Origin: JBDTNK01 sp039933775 | GTDB taxonomy: Bacteria > Chloroflexota > Limnocylindria > QHBO01 | Length of the DNA stretch: 14,748 bases | Assembly (NCBI GenBank): GCA_039933775.1 | Contig: JBDTNK010000049.1 | Location: 1 to 14,748 of the forward strand | Reading direction: 5' to 3' | In this document: one piece after another, positions 5,675 through 12,468 of the stretch | How the letters are laid out: each line of letters begins with the position of its first letter | How positions within the stretch are numbered: position 1 is the first letter of the stretch | Translations under genes and position numbers: made by a program | Notes under the pieces: generated by a model | What the model saw: the letters and a program-made list of their open reading frames with translations, nothing else | Databases searched by the model: none | What the model was told of the DNA's origin: nothing

Positions 5675-6954
5675 CGGTCAAATCCTCCGGCGCTGACGAG
5701 CTCCGGGGAGTCGGCGTCGCGCCGGCTGTTGGGGAGCGTGGCGAGAAGCGGTGAGGCATCGGTCCCGCGCGAGGCCGCCTGCGTGCGCACCGGGAGGCCC
5801 CAGATCTTGATGAAGCCCACGGCCGCCTCGTGGTCGAACGCGTCGCCCTCGCCGTAGCTGGCCAGCGCCAGGTCGTAGAGCGAATGCGGTGAGCGCCGCC
5901 CGACGACCGTCGCGGCGCCGGGCGTGAGGCGGACACGGACGTCGCCGGTCACCGGCCCCTGGGTCGAGGCCACGAAGCCACGCAGCGCCCCGGCCAGCTC
6001 GCTGTACCAGAGGCCGTCGTAGATGAGCGTGGCGAGGCGGTCGGCCACGCCGCGTTTGAAGGCGAGCAGCTCGCGCGACAGGGTCAGCGCCTCGAGCGCG
6101 TCGTGCGCCTGGTGCAGCACGGTTGCCGCCGGTGCCTCGTAGATCTCGCGGCTCTTGATGCCCACCAGGCGATCCTCGACATGATCGATGCGGCCGATGC
6201 CGTAGCCGCCCGCCAGGTCGTTGAGCGTCTCCACCAGGCTCACGCCATCCATGAGCGCATCGTCGAGGCTGATCGGGACGCCGTCCTCGAAGCCGATGAC
6301 GACCTCATGCGCCTCGCGCGGTGCGTCGGCCGGGTCGAGCGTCCAGGCATATGCCTCGGCCGGTGGCGTGACCCACGGGTCCTCGAGCACGCCTGCCTCC
6401 GCCGAGCGGCCCCACAGGTTGACGTCCACGCTGAACGGCGCCCGTGGGCTGATGTCGAGCTCGATGCCGTGCGCGGCGGCGTAGGCGAACTCCTCGTCGC
6501 GGCTCATTCCCATCCCGACCCGCATCGGCGCGATGACGGTCAGTCGCGGGTCGAGCGCCGCGACCGCGACGTCGAAGCGGACCTGGTCGTTGCCCTTGCC
6601 GGTGCAGCCGTGTGCGACGACGCTCGCCTTCGCCTCGTGTGCCGCCTCGACCAGCAGCCGGGCGATGAGCGGGCGGGCCAGCGCGGTGGCGAGGGGATAC
6701 GCGCCCTGGTAGCGGGCACCCGCCTGCAGCGCCGGCCAGACGTAGTCGGTGACGAACGGGGCGCGCGCGTCGACACCGATCGCGCGGCGTGCGCCGCCGT
6801 CGATGGCGCGGGCCAGGATCTGCTCGTTGACCGCCCCGCCCCCGACGTCGGCGGTGAGGGTCACGACCTCGTGGCCGTGCGTCTCGCGCAGCCACGGGAC
6901 GGCGACCGAGGTATCGAGGCCGCCCGAGTAGGCGAGGACGACGGTTTCGCTCAT
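5671..6954 (-). CDS. argG: Argininosuccinate synthase
   Basis: ArgG condenses citrulline and aspartate using ATP, giving argininosuccinate. The 427-residue protein opens with the PP-loop AYSGGLDTSVAVPWL (8-22) and contains AHGCTGKGNDQVRFD, which is diagnostic for the family. Downstream lie the conserved ISPRAPFSVDVNLWGRS, GGYGIGRIDHVEDRLVGIKSR and the segment REIYEAPAATVLHQAH (substrate and tetramer region). It is somewhat longer than the usual 395-410 because of a C-terminal tail of about 30 residues rich in Ser, Ala and Asp. The ATG overlaps the argR stop (ATGA), with GGAG six bases upstream. It sits between the regulator and the NAGS-ArgD fusion in an unbroken operon. Confidence 0.97.
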   Translation of the reverse strand: MSETVVLAYSGGLDTSVAVPWLRETHGHEVVTLTADVGGGAVNEQILARAIDGGARRAIGVDARAPFVTDYVWPALQAGARYQGAYPLATALARPLIARLLVEAAHEAKASVVAHGCTGKGNDQVRFDVAVAALDPRLTVIAPMRVGMGMSRDEEFAYAAAHGIELDISPRAPFSVDVNLWGRSAEAGVLEDPWVTPPAEAYAWTLDPADAPREAHEVVIGFEDGVPISLDDALMDGVSLVETLNDLAGGYGIGRIDHVEDRLVGIKSREIYEAPAATVLHQAHDALEALTLSRELLAFKRGVADRLATLIYDGLWYSELAGALRGFVASTQGPVTGDVRVRLTPGAATVVGRRSPHSLYDLALASYGEGDAFDHEAAVGFIKIWGLPVRTQAASRGTDASPLLATLPNSRRDADSPELVSAGGFDR

Positions 6955-7457
6955 GAGGTGCTCCGTGTGGGTTGCTCGCTGATGGACCGATGGCCGGCCC
7001 GGACCGATTCAATGCGCTCGCGCAGCTGCCGCACTGCCTGTGCATCGCGGCAGGCGATGAAGATCGTGTCGTCACCCGCCACGGTGCCGACGACGCCGGG
7101 CAGGTAGCTGAGGTCGATCGCCGAGGCGATCGCCTGCGCCCCGCCCGGCGAGGTACGCAGGACGAGGAGCGGCGGCGCCTCGTCCACCAGGAGCGGCAGG
7201 TCGCGCAGCAGCCGCTCGAGGCGGTCGGGCTGCGGCAGGTCCGGCCGCGTGATGACGTCGTCTGGGAGCAGGTAGGCGGTGCTGCCGGCGCGCGTGCCGC
7301 GCATCGCGCCGAGCGAGGCGAGGTCGCGCGAGACGGTGGCCTGCGTGGCCGTGACGCCGCGCTCCTCGAGCGCCGCGACGATCTCGCCCTGGGAGCGGAA
7401 GCGGCCGCTCGCGACGAGCTGTCTGACGAGCTCGCGGCGCCGCGAGCCGTCGTTCAT
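6951..7457 (-). CDS. argR: Arginine repressor ArgR
   Basis: ArgR is a hexameric regulator that binds ARG boxes when loaded with arginine, usually repressing biosynthesis. At 168 residues it matches the family's 150-170. The N-terminal winged helix (about 5-70) has TATQATVSRDLASLG (36-50) as the recognition helix. The C-terminal oligomerisation and arginine-binding domain (about 90-155) includes RTSPGGAQAIASAID and GTVAGDDTIFI (124-134), with the arginine-binding acidic pair D129/D130. The ATG overlaps the argB stop (ATGA), with GGAGG 7 bases upstream. Encoded inside the operon it likely controls, it should autoregulate. Candidate ARG boxes are found in front of argH at 11793-11830. Confidence 0.96.
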   Translation of the reverse strand: MNDGSRRRELVRQLVASGRFRSQGEIVAALEERGVTATQATVSRDLASLGAMRGTRAGSTAYLLPDDVITRPDLPQPDRLERLLRDLPLLVDEAPPLLVLRTSPGGAQAIASAIDLSYLPGVVGTVAGDDTIFIACRDAQAVRQLRERIESVRAGHRSISEQPTRSTS

Positions 7458-8221
7458 GTCCGTGCCTCCGCCGTGGCCAGGATCTCGGTGCCGGACGGCT
7501 CGCCGCGCAGTGCGGCGCTCACCGTCTCGGCGTCACGTCCGTCGACGATGCGCACCGCGCAGCCGGCGCGCGCGGCGACGAGCGCCGCTCGGAGCTTGGG
7601 CCGCATGCCGGCTGATGCGCCGCCGCCGGCGAGCATCCCTTCCGCCTCCGCGTCGGTGAGCTTGGGCAGCGTGGTGCCGTCGCGCTGCACGCCGTCGACA
7701 TCGGTCAGCAGGAGGAGCGTGCCACCGCGAGCCGCGGCGATGGCGCCGGCCATCTCGTCGGCGTTGACGTTGACGAGCGTCCCGTCGGCGAGCGCGGCGA
7801 TGGGCGCCACGACCGGCGTCAGCCCGCTCACGAGCAGCGACGCAAGGATCCCGGCATCGGCGGATTGCATATCACCCACGGCGCCCCACGCCGGGTCGGC
7901 GGGGGTCACCCGGGCCAGCGCGCCATCGACGCCGGTGACGCCGACCGCGCCGCGCCCCCAGGCGCCGAGCTGGGCCACGAGGCGGGTGTTGACGAGGCCG
8001 GCGAGCACGGCCACCGCGATCTCGAGGGTCGCGGCATCGGTCACGCGACGCCCGTCGTTGAAGATCGCCTCCAAACCCATGCGGCGCGACAAGTCGCCGA
8101 TCTCGTGCCCGCCGCCGTGGACGAGCACCGCGGAAGGATCCGCCTCGGCGACCAGGCGCCGCAGCGCGGCTTCGTGCGCGCCGGCGGCCCCGCCGACCTT
8201 GATGGTGAGCAGGCCCGTCAC
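7454..8221 (-). CDS. argB: Acetylglutamate kinase
   Basis: ArgB phosphorylates N-acetylglutamate with ATP (step 2). The protein has 255 residues from the GTG at 8221, chosen because it overlaps the argJ stop (GTGA) and begins directly at the first strand, TIKVGG with K8. The open frame extends to 8275, but those 18 residues are argJ shadow. Motifs are VHGGGHEIGDLSRRMG (about 34-49), NDGRRVTD (55-62), NVNADEMAGAIAAA (151-164), LLLTDVDGV (170-178) and GMRPKLRAAL (205-214). The length matches the arginine-insensitive E. coli enzyme (258) rather than arginine-sensitive hexamers (about 280-300), which carry an extra N-terminal helix. GRRVTD fits the arginine pathway, though the related LysW-pathway kinase cannot be fully excluded from sequence alone. 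The upstream ribosome binding site is weak. Confidence 0.93.
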   Translation of the reverse strand: MTGLLTIKVGGAAGAHEAALRRLVAEADPSAVLVHGGGHEIGDLSRRMGLEAIFNDGRRVTDAATLEIAVAVLAGLVNTRLVAQLGAWGRGAVGVTGVDGALARVTPADPAWGAVGDMQSADAGILASLLVSGLTPVVAPIAALADGTLVNVNADEMAGAIAAARGGTLLLLTDVDGVQRDGTTLPKLTDAEAEGMLAGGGASAGMRPKLRAALVAARAGCAVRIVDGRDAETVSAALRGEPSGTEILATAEART

Positions 8222-9399
8222 GTGTGGTACTCGCTGTTGATCACGACGTACTCGGCGGTCAGGTCGCAGCCCCACGCCTCGCCGAAGCCGTCGCCCAGGC
8301 GCAGGTCCAGCCCCAGCGGCACGACCGGCTCACGCAGCACCGCCGTCGCTGTGGCGTGGTCGAACGTCACCGGCGCACCGTCGTAGACCTCGATCGTCCC
8401 GATGCGCACCGCGAGTCGTTCGGCATCGACGGCCGCTCCGCTGCGGCCGGCCGCGGCCACGATCCGGCCCCAATTCGGGTCGGCGCCGTGGACCGCAGAT
8501 TTCACGAGCATCGAGCCGGCAATGGTGCGGGCGATCTCCCGCGCCTCGGCGTGGTCGCGCGCGCCGGATACCGTCACGTCGATGCGGTGCTGCGCGCCCT
8601 CGCCGTCGGCGGCGATCTGCTGCGCCAGGCTGCGGCAGACGGCCTCGATTCCCGCCGCGAGCGCCGCCGCGTCCAGCGGCACGTGCCCCGAGGCCAGGAG
8701 CATGACCGCGTCGTTGGTTGACGTGTCGCCGTCGACGGTCACCTGGTTGAAGCTGCGCGTCACCGCGTCGAGCAGCAGCTCGCGCAGCAGGGCGGACGGG
8801 GCGTCGGCATCGGTCGTCAGAAAGGCGAGCATCGTCGCCATGCGCGGATGGATCATCCCGGATCCCTTGGCCATGCCGCCCACCGTGATCCTGCCGACGC
8901 GCACCGCCGCCTCCTTGGGCCGCGTGTCGGTGGTCATGATCGCCCGCGCCGCCGCGTGACCCGCCTCGCGCGACGAGCCCAGCGTCAGCCGCGGGAGCGT
9001 CCGCGCGATCCCCGCCACGTCGAGCCGCGAGCCGATGAGGCCGGTCGACGCCGGCAGCACCTCCCCCGGATCGCACCCGAGGCGCTCGGCGACCGCGGCC
9101 ACGACGGCTTGCGCGTCGGCAAGGCCATCGGGTCCCGTGCCGGCGTTCGCGCAGCCGGCGTTGACGACGACGGCGCGAATGCGCCCCGCGCCCTCGGCCA
9201 GCGCCTGCTCGGCGACGAGGACCGGTGCGGCGCGGAAGCGGTTCGTGGTGAAGGTCGCGGCGGCGGAGCCGGCGCCATCGGCCACCACCAGCAGCGCAAG
9301 GTCATTCGCCGGGGTGCTGCGCAGGCCCGCGGATGCGGCACCGGCAAGGAACCCGTCGGGAGCCGTCACGCCACCCTCGATGGCCACGACATCGGTCAT
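8218..9399 (-). CDS. argJ: Glutamate N-acetyltransferase / ornithine acetyltransferase
   Basis: ArgJ moves the acetyl group from acetylornithine to glutamate, making the pathway cyclic; some members also use acetyl-CoA. The 393-residue protein matches the family length. It is made as a precursor that cuts itself before the nucleophilic threonine, here T189 in MATMLAFLT. Other motifs are NAGCANAGTG (80-89), the oxyanion-hole segment PASTGLIG (116-123), TVDGDTSTND (221-230), KSAVHGADPNWGRI (300-313) and the C-terminal WGCDLTAEYVVINS. The ATG at 9399 overlaps the argC stop (ATGA); the longer frame to 9510 lies inside argC. With a dedicated NAGS domain also encoded in the operon, ArgJ may need only its recycling activity, but the sequence does not show which form it is. 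Confidence 0.96.
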   Translation of the reverse strand: MTDVVAIEGGVTAPDGFLAGAASAGLRSTPANDLALLVVADGAGSAAATFTTNRFRAAPVLVAEQALAEGAGRIRAVVVNAGCANAGTGPDGLADAQAVVAAVAERLGCDPGEVLPASTGLIGSRLDVAGIARTLPRLTLGSSREAGHAAARAIMTTDTRPKEAAVRVGRITVGGMAKGSGMIHPRMATMLAFLTTDADAPSALLRELLLDAVTRSFNQVTVDGDTSTNDAVMLLASGHVPLDAAALAAGIEAVCRSLAQQIAADGEGAQHRIDVTVSGARDHAEAREIARTIAGSMLVKSAVHGADPNWGRIVAAAGRSGAAVDAERLAVRIGTIEVYDGAPVTFDHATATAVLREPVVPLGLDLRLGDGFGEAWGCDLTAEYVVINSEYHT

Positions 9400-10412
9400 G
9401 GATGCACCGCCAGGCCGGTCAGGCCCGCCGTCTCGGGCAGGCCCAGGGCGACGTTCATATTCTGAATTGCCTGACCCGCCGCGCCCTTGCCCATGTTGTC
9501 GATGGCGCACAGCACGATCGCCTGCCCCGCCCGTGGCCGAGCGACATGCACGAAGGCGTGGTTCGTGCCCCAGGTCAGCTTGGTGGAGGGCGGCGTGTCG
9601 ATGACGTGGACGAACGGCTCGCCCTCGTAGGCGGCGGTGAAGACGCTCGTCAGCGCCTCCAGCGAGGCGTCCTCGGCGAGATCGACGTAGCAGGTCGCCA
9701 GGATGCCGCGGGTCTGCGGCACGAGGTGTGGCACGAAGGTGACTTGCGCCTCCGCAGCGCCAGCGTCAGCCAGGCCCTGCTCGATCTCCGGCTGGTGCCG
9801 ATGCCCGGCCAGCCCGTACGCCTTCGTGCCGCCGGAGAGCTCGGTGAACAGGAAATCGCTGCCGGCACCCCTGCCGGCACCGCTGACGCCCGACTTGGCA
9901 TCGACGATGGTGCGCTTGACGAGGCCGGCAGCCGCCAGCGGCGTCAGGGCAAGGAGCGCCGCGGTCGGATAGCAGCCGGGATTGGCGATCAGCTTCGCGC
10001 CCGACAACCGATCCCGAACGCGCTCGGTCAGCCCGTACACCGCGCGCTGCAGCGCCGGCGGTGCCGGATGCTCCAGCCCGTACCAGGTGTCATAGGCCAA
10101 TGCGTCCCGCAGCCGCAGGTCGGACCCGATGTCGACCACCGTGGTGCCGCTCTCGCTCAACCGGACCGCCAGCTCTGCCGAATGGCCCGATGGCAACGCA
10201 AGAAAGGCGACATCGACGCCGGGCTCCGGCTCGCCGCCGCGGAGCGTGAGGTTGAGCGGCGCCAGGTTGGGATGCTCCTGCGCGAGCGGCTGGCCATCGC
10301 GGTCACGGCCGTGCAGCGAGGCGATCTCGACGCTCGGGTGCTGCGCCAGGTAGCGGATCAGCTCCCCGCCGGCATAGCCGGTGGCGCCGGCCACGGAGAC
10401 GGAGATGCTCAT
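9396..10412 (-). CDS. argC: N-acetyl-gamma-glutamyl-phosphate reductase
   Basis: ArgC reduces acetylglutamyl phosphate to the semialdehyde with NADPH (step 3). The 338-residue protein starts with the dinucleotide-binding loop VAGATGYAGGELIRYL (7-22) and has the catalytic cysteine C147 in ANPGCYPTAALLAL. SGVSGAGRGAGSDFLF and the active-site histidine motif AGHRHQPEI follow, then FVPHLVPQTRGIL. The C-terminus has the conserved NMGKGAAGQAIQNMN. The length matches the type 1 bacterial enzyme (about 340-350). The ATG at 10412 overlaps the argH stop (ATGA), and GGAGG lies 7 bases upstream. The longer open frame to 11369 is argH shadow. Confidence 0.97.
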   Translation of the reverse strand: MSISVSVAGATGYAGGELIRYLAQHPSVEIASLHGRDRDGQPLAQEHPNLAPLNLTLRGGEPEPGVDVAFLALPSGHSAELAVRLSESGTTVVDIGSDLRLRDALAYDTWYGLEHPAPPALQRAVYGLTERVRDRLSGAKLIANPGCYPTAALLALTPLAAAGLVKRTIVDAKSGVSGAGRGAGSDFLFTELSGGTKAYGLAGHRHQPEIEQGLADAGAAEAQVTFVPHLVPQTRGILATCYVDLAEDASLEALTSVFTAAYEGEPFVHVIDTPPSTKLTWGTNHAFVHVARPRAGQAIVLCAIDNMGKGAAGQAIQNMNVALGLPETAGLTGLAVHP

Positions 10413-11791
10413 TCGGACGCCTCCAGCCGGGCGAGCGTGGCTGCCAGGGCGGCCTCGACGCGGCGTGGAGCCGTGCCGCCGATGACGTCGGCCGCGGCGA
10501 CGGCTTCTTCCAGGGTGGGCATGATCGGGTCGTGGTCCTTCAGTTCGGGGAGGGCGGCGGCGAGGTCTGGCTGCGGAAGCTCGGAAAGGTCCAGGTTCGC
10601 GGCATCGGCCTGCGCCACGAGCGCGCCGACGCGGTGATGGGCGTCGCGGAACGGGACGCCGGCGCGCACGAGCTTCTCGGCCAACGCGGTGGCGGTGCCG
10701 TGGCCGCGCGCAGCGGCCCGGCGCATCGCCTCGCGGTCGAAGGTGGCTGTCGCGATCATCGCGTCGGCGGCCCGCAAGGAAATCTCGAGCGTCTCGACCG
10801 CCGCGAACATCGGCCCGCGGGTCTCCTGAAAGTCGCGGTGGTAAGCCAGCGGCAAGCCGGCGGTCAGCTGCAGCAGCTGCGTGAGCGTGCCGTTGAGCCG
10901 CGCCGCTCGCGCACGCACGAGCTCGGCGGCGTCGGGATTGCGCTTCTGCGGCAGCATCGAGCTTCCCGAGACGAGGCCGTCGGCCAGGCGCACGAACCCC
11001 AGGTACGGCGTCGACCACAGCACGAGCTCGGCGGCGATGCGCGAGAGGTGGTTCGCGGCAATGGCGCAGGCGCTCACCATTTCGATGGCGTAGTCCCGGT
11101 CGGCGATCGCGTCGAGCGAGTTCGCGGTCGGCCCGTCGAAGCCATGCCGCTGCGCTGTGGCCTCGCGGTCGAGGGCGAGGCCGCTGCCGGCGACCGCCGC
11201 CGATCCCGCCGGCGAGCGGTTGGCCCGCTTCGCCACATCCGCCAGGCGGCCGCGGTCGCGCTCGAGCATCTCGACGTAGGCGAGGAGATGATGCGCGAGG
11301 AGCACCGGCTGCGCCGGTTGTGTATGAGTATGCGCTGGCAGGATCGTCTTGATCTCGTCCGCCGCGCAAGCGCTGAGCGTGCGCTCGAACGCCACGATCA
11401 GCAGGTCCAGGCGCGTGACCGCGTCGCGCAGCCAGCGCCGTTCGTCCGTGACGACCTCGTCGTTGCGGCTGCGTCCCGCCTGCAGCTGTCCGGCGAGCTC
11501 CGGGCCCACCGCGTCGCGGACCGCGGCTTCGACGTTCATGTGGATGTCCTCGGCCTCCGACCGCCAGGCGAACGTGCCACGTGCGAGCTCGTCCGCGATC
11601 GCCTCCAGCGCTTCGTCGAGGCGCTTCGCCCCGGCGTCGTCGATCAGGCCGAGGCGCGCCAGCTCAGCCACGTGCGCGCGCGATGCGTCAACGTCGTACG
11701 CGGCAAGTGGCAGATCCACGTCGCGCGAGCCCCCGAGCTCGACGAGGATGCCGCCCGGCGCGGTGGGGATGCGGCCGGAGATGAGTGACAT
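10409..11791 (-). CDS. argH: Argininosuccinate lyase
   Basis: ArgH splits argininosuccinate into arginine and fumarate, the last step. The 460-residue protein belongs to the fumarase/aspartase superfamily. It shows EAEDIHMNVE (79-88), AGRSRNDEV (105-113), AHTHTQPAQPV with H156 (153-163) and the catalytic-serine loop GSSMLPQKRNPD (276-287), where most ArgH proteins read GSSxMPQKxNPD. GGTAPRRV near the C-terminus is also typical. The N-terminus reads ISGRIPTAPGG instead of the common LWGGRF. It is the first gene of the operon; its ATG at 11791 has no Shine-Dalgarno. A promoter-like TATAGT ends 9 bases before it, suggesting a leaderless message. Confidence 0.96.
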   Translation of the reverse strand: MSLISGRIPTAPGGILVELGGSRDVDLPLAAYDVDASRAHVAELARLGLIDDAGAKRLDEALEAIADELARGTFAWRSEAEDIHMNVEAAVRDAVGPELAGQLQAGRSRNDEVVTDERRWLRDAVTRLDLLIVAFERTLSACAADEIKTILPAHTHTQPAQPVLLAHHLLAYVEMLERDRGRLADVAKRANRSPAGSAAVAGSGLALDREATAQRHGFDGPTANSLDAIADRDYAIEMVSACAIAANHLSRIAAELVLWSTPYLGFVRLADGLVSGSSMLPQKRNPDAAELVRARAARLNGTLTQLLQLTAGLPLAYHRDFQETRGPMFAAVETLEISLRAADAMIATATFDREAMRRAAARGHGTATALAEKLVRAGVPFRDAHHRVGALVAQADAANLDLSELPQPDLAAALPELKDHDPIMPTLEEAVAAADVIGGTAPRRVEAALAATLARLEASE

Positions 11792-11792
11792 G

Positions 11793-11830
11793 AGCGCATG
11801 ACTATACGCAATCGCGCATCATCATGCAAT
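11793..11830 (-). promoter_or_regulatory. Candidate arginine-operon promoter with two overlapping ArgR boxes
   Basis: In the 41-bp gap between the response regulator stop and argH, the minus strand has TTGCAT (11824-11829), a 17-bp spacer and TATAGT (11801-11806, 5 of 6 to TATAAT). The segment 11813-11830, ATTGCATGATGATGCGCG, matches the actinobacterial ARG-box pattern AWTGCATRWWYATGCAWT at 14 of 18 positions. A weaker second copy (11793-11810, 11 of 18) follows after 2 bp and covers the -10. GCATGA and TCATGC also form an outer inverted repeat. Arginine-bound ArgR would block RNA polymerase here. Transcription would start within about 3 bases of the ATG. The site is visibly AT-richer than its surroundings. 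The box consensus is quoted from memory. Confidence 0.6.
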
Positions 11831-11832
11831 TG

Positions 11833-12468
11833 TCAGAGCAGGCTGCGGTCCGCCGCCCAGCGGGTGAGTTCGTAGCGACTGGAGAGCTGGAGCTTGCGCA
11901 GCACGGCGGAGACGTGGGTCTCCACCGTCTTGATCGAGATGCCGAGCTCGTGCGCCACCTCCTTGTAGGCGTAGCCGCGCGCGATGTAGCGCAGCACCTC
12001 GCGCTCGCGGGCGGTGAGCAGGTCGAGCTCGGGATCCACGGGCTGGGGGACATCGGCCGCAAAGGTGTCGAGGACGAAGCCTGCCAAGCGGGGCGAGAAG
12101 ACGGCATCGCCGTCGAGCACGCGCTCCACCGCCGCCGCCAGGTCGACCGCGGAGATCGACTTGGTGACGTAGCCGCGCGCACCGGCGCGGATGACGCCGA
12201 TCACGTCCTCCGCGGCGTCGGAGACCGAGAGCGCCAGGAAGCGAACGGCCGGCTGGTCGGCATGGACCGCCTCGATCACCGCGCGGCCGCCACCATCGGG
12301 CATGTGCACGTCGAGCAGGACGACGTCCGGGCGCGTGTCGCGGATGACCGCCACGGCGTCCTCGACGGTGCCGGCCTCGCCCACCACCGCCAGCGCGGCG
12401 GTCAGCTCGGAGCGCACGCCGGAGCGGAACAGCTCGTGATCGTCGACCACGACGACCCGCACGCTCAC
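11833..12468 (-). CDS. NarL/LuxR-family response regulator (partner of the PspC kinase)
   Basis: The 211-residue regulator has a receiver domain (about 3-120) with D9/D10, phospho-acceptor D53 in VVLLDVHMP and the lysine in YVTKS. A linker follows, then a LuxR-type helix-turn-helix (about 148-205: LTAREREVLRYIARGYAYKEVAHELGI in two halves, then KTVETHVSAVLRKL). It is a cytoplasmic transcription factor. The GTG start at 12468 overlaps the kinase stop (GTGA), with GAGGAG about 6 bases upstream, so the two are coupled. By analogy with LiaR-type systems it should bind the duplicated palindrome in front of the kinase gene and activate the divergent PspC gene; this is inference. Confidence 0.94.
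   Translation of the reverse strand: MSVRVVVVDDHELFRSGVRSELTAALAVVGEAGTVEDAVAVIRDTRPDVVLLDVHMPDGGGRAVIEAVHADQPAVRFLALSVSDAAEDVIGVIRAGARGYVTKSISAVDLAAAVERVLDGDAVFSPRLAGFVLDTFAADVPQPVDPELDLLTAREREVLRYIARGYAYKEVAHELGISIKTVETHVSAVLRKLQLSSRYELTRWAADRSLL

Noticed and set aside
3920..5857. 645-codon open frame on the plus strand, antisense to the fusion gene
   Set aside because: It is a high-GC shadow frame: composition is Arg/Gly/Ala/His-rich, no domain is recognisable, and the minus strand here has two unmistakable enzyme domains.
8222..8275. Longer argB start at 8275
   Set aside because: The extra 18 residues overlap argJ and have no family similarity, while the GTG at 8221 gives the same stop-start overlap seen at other junctions.
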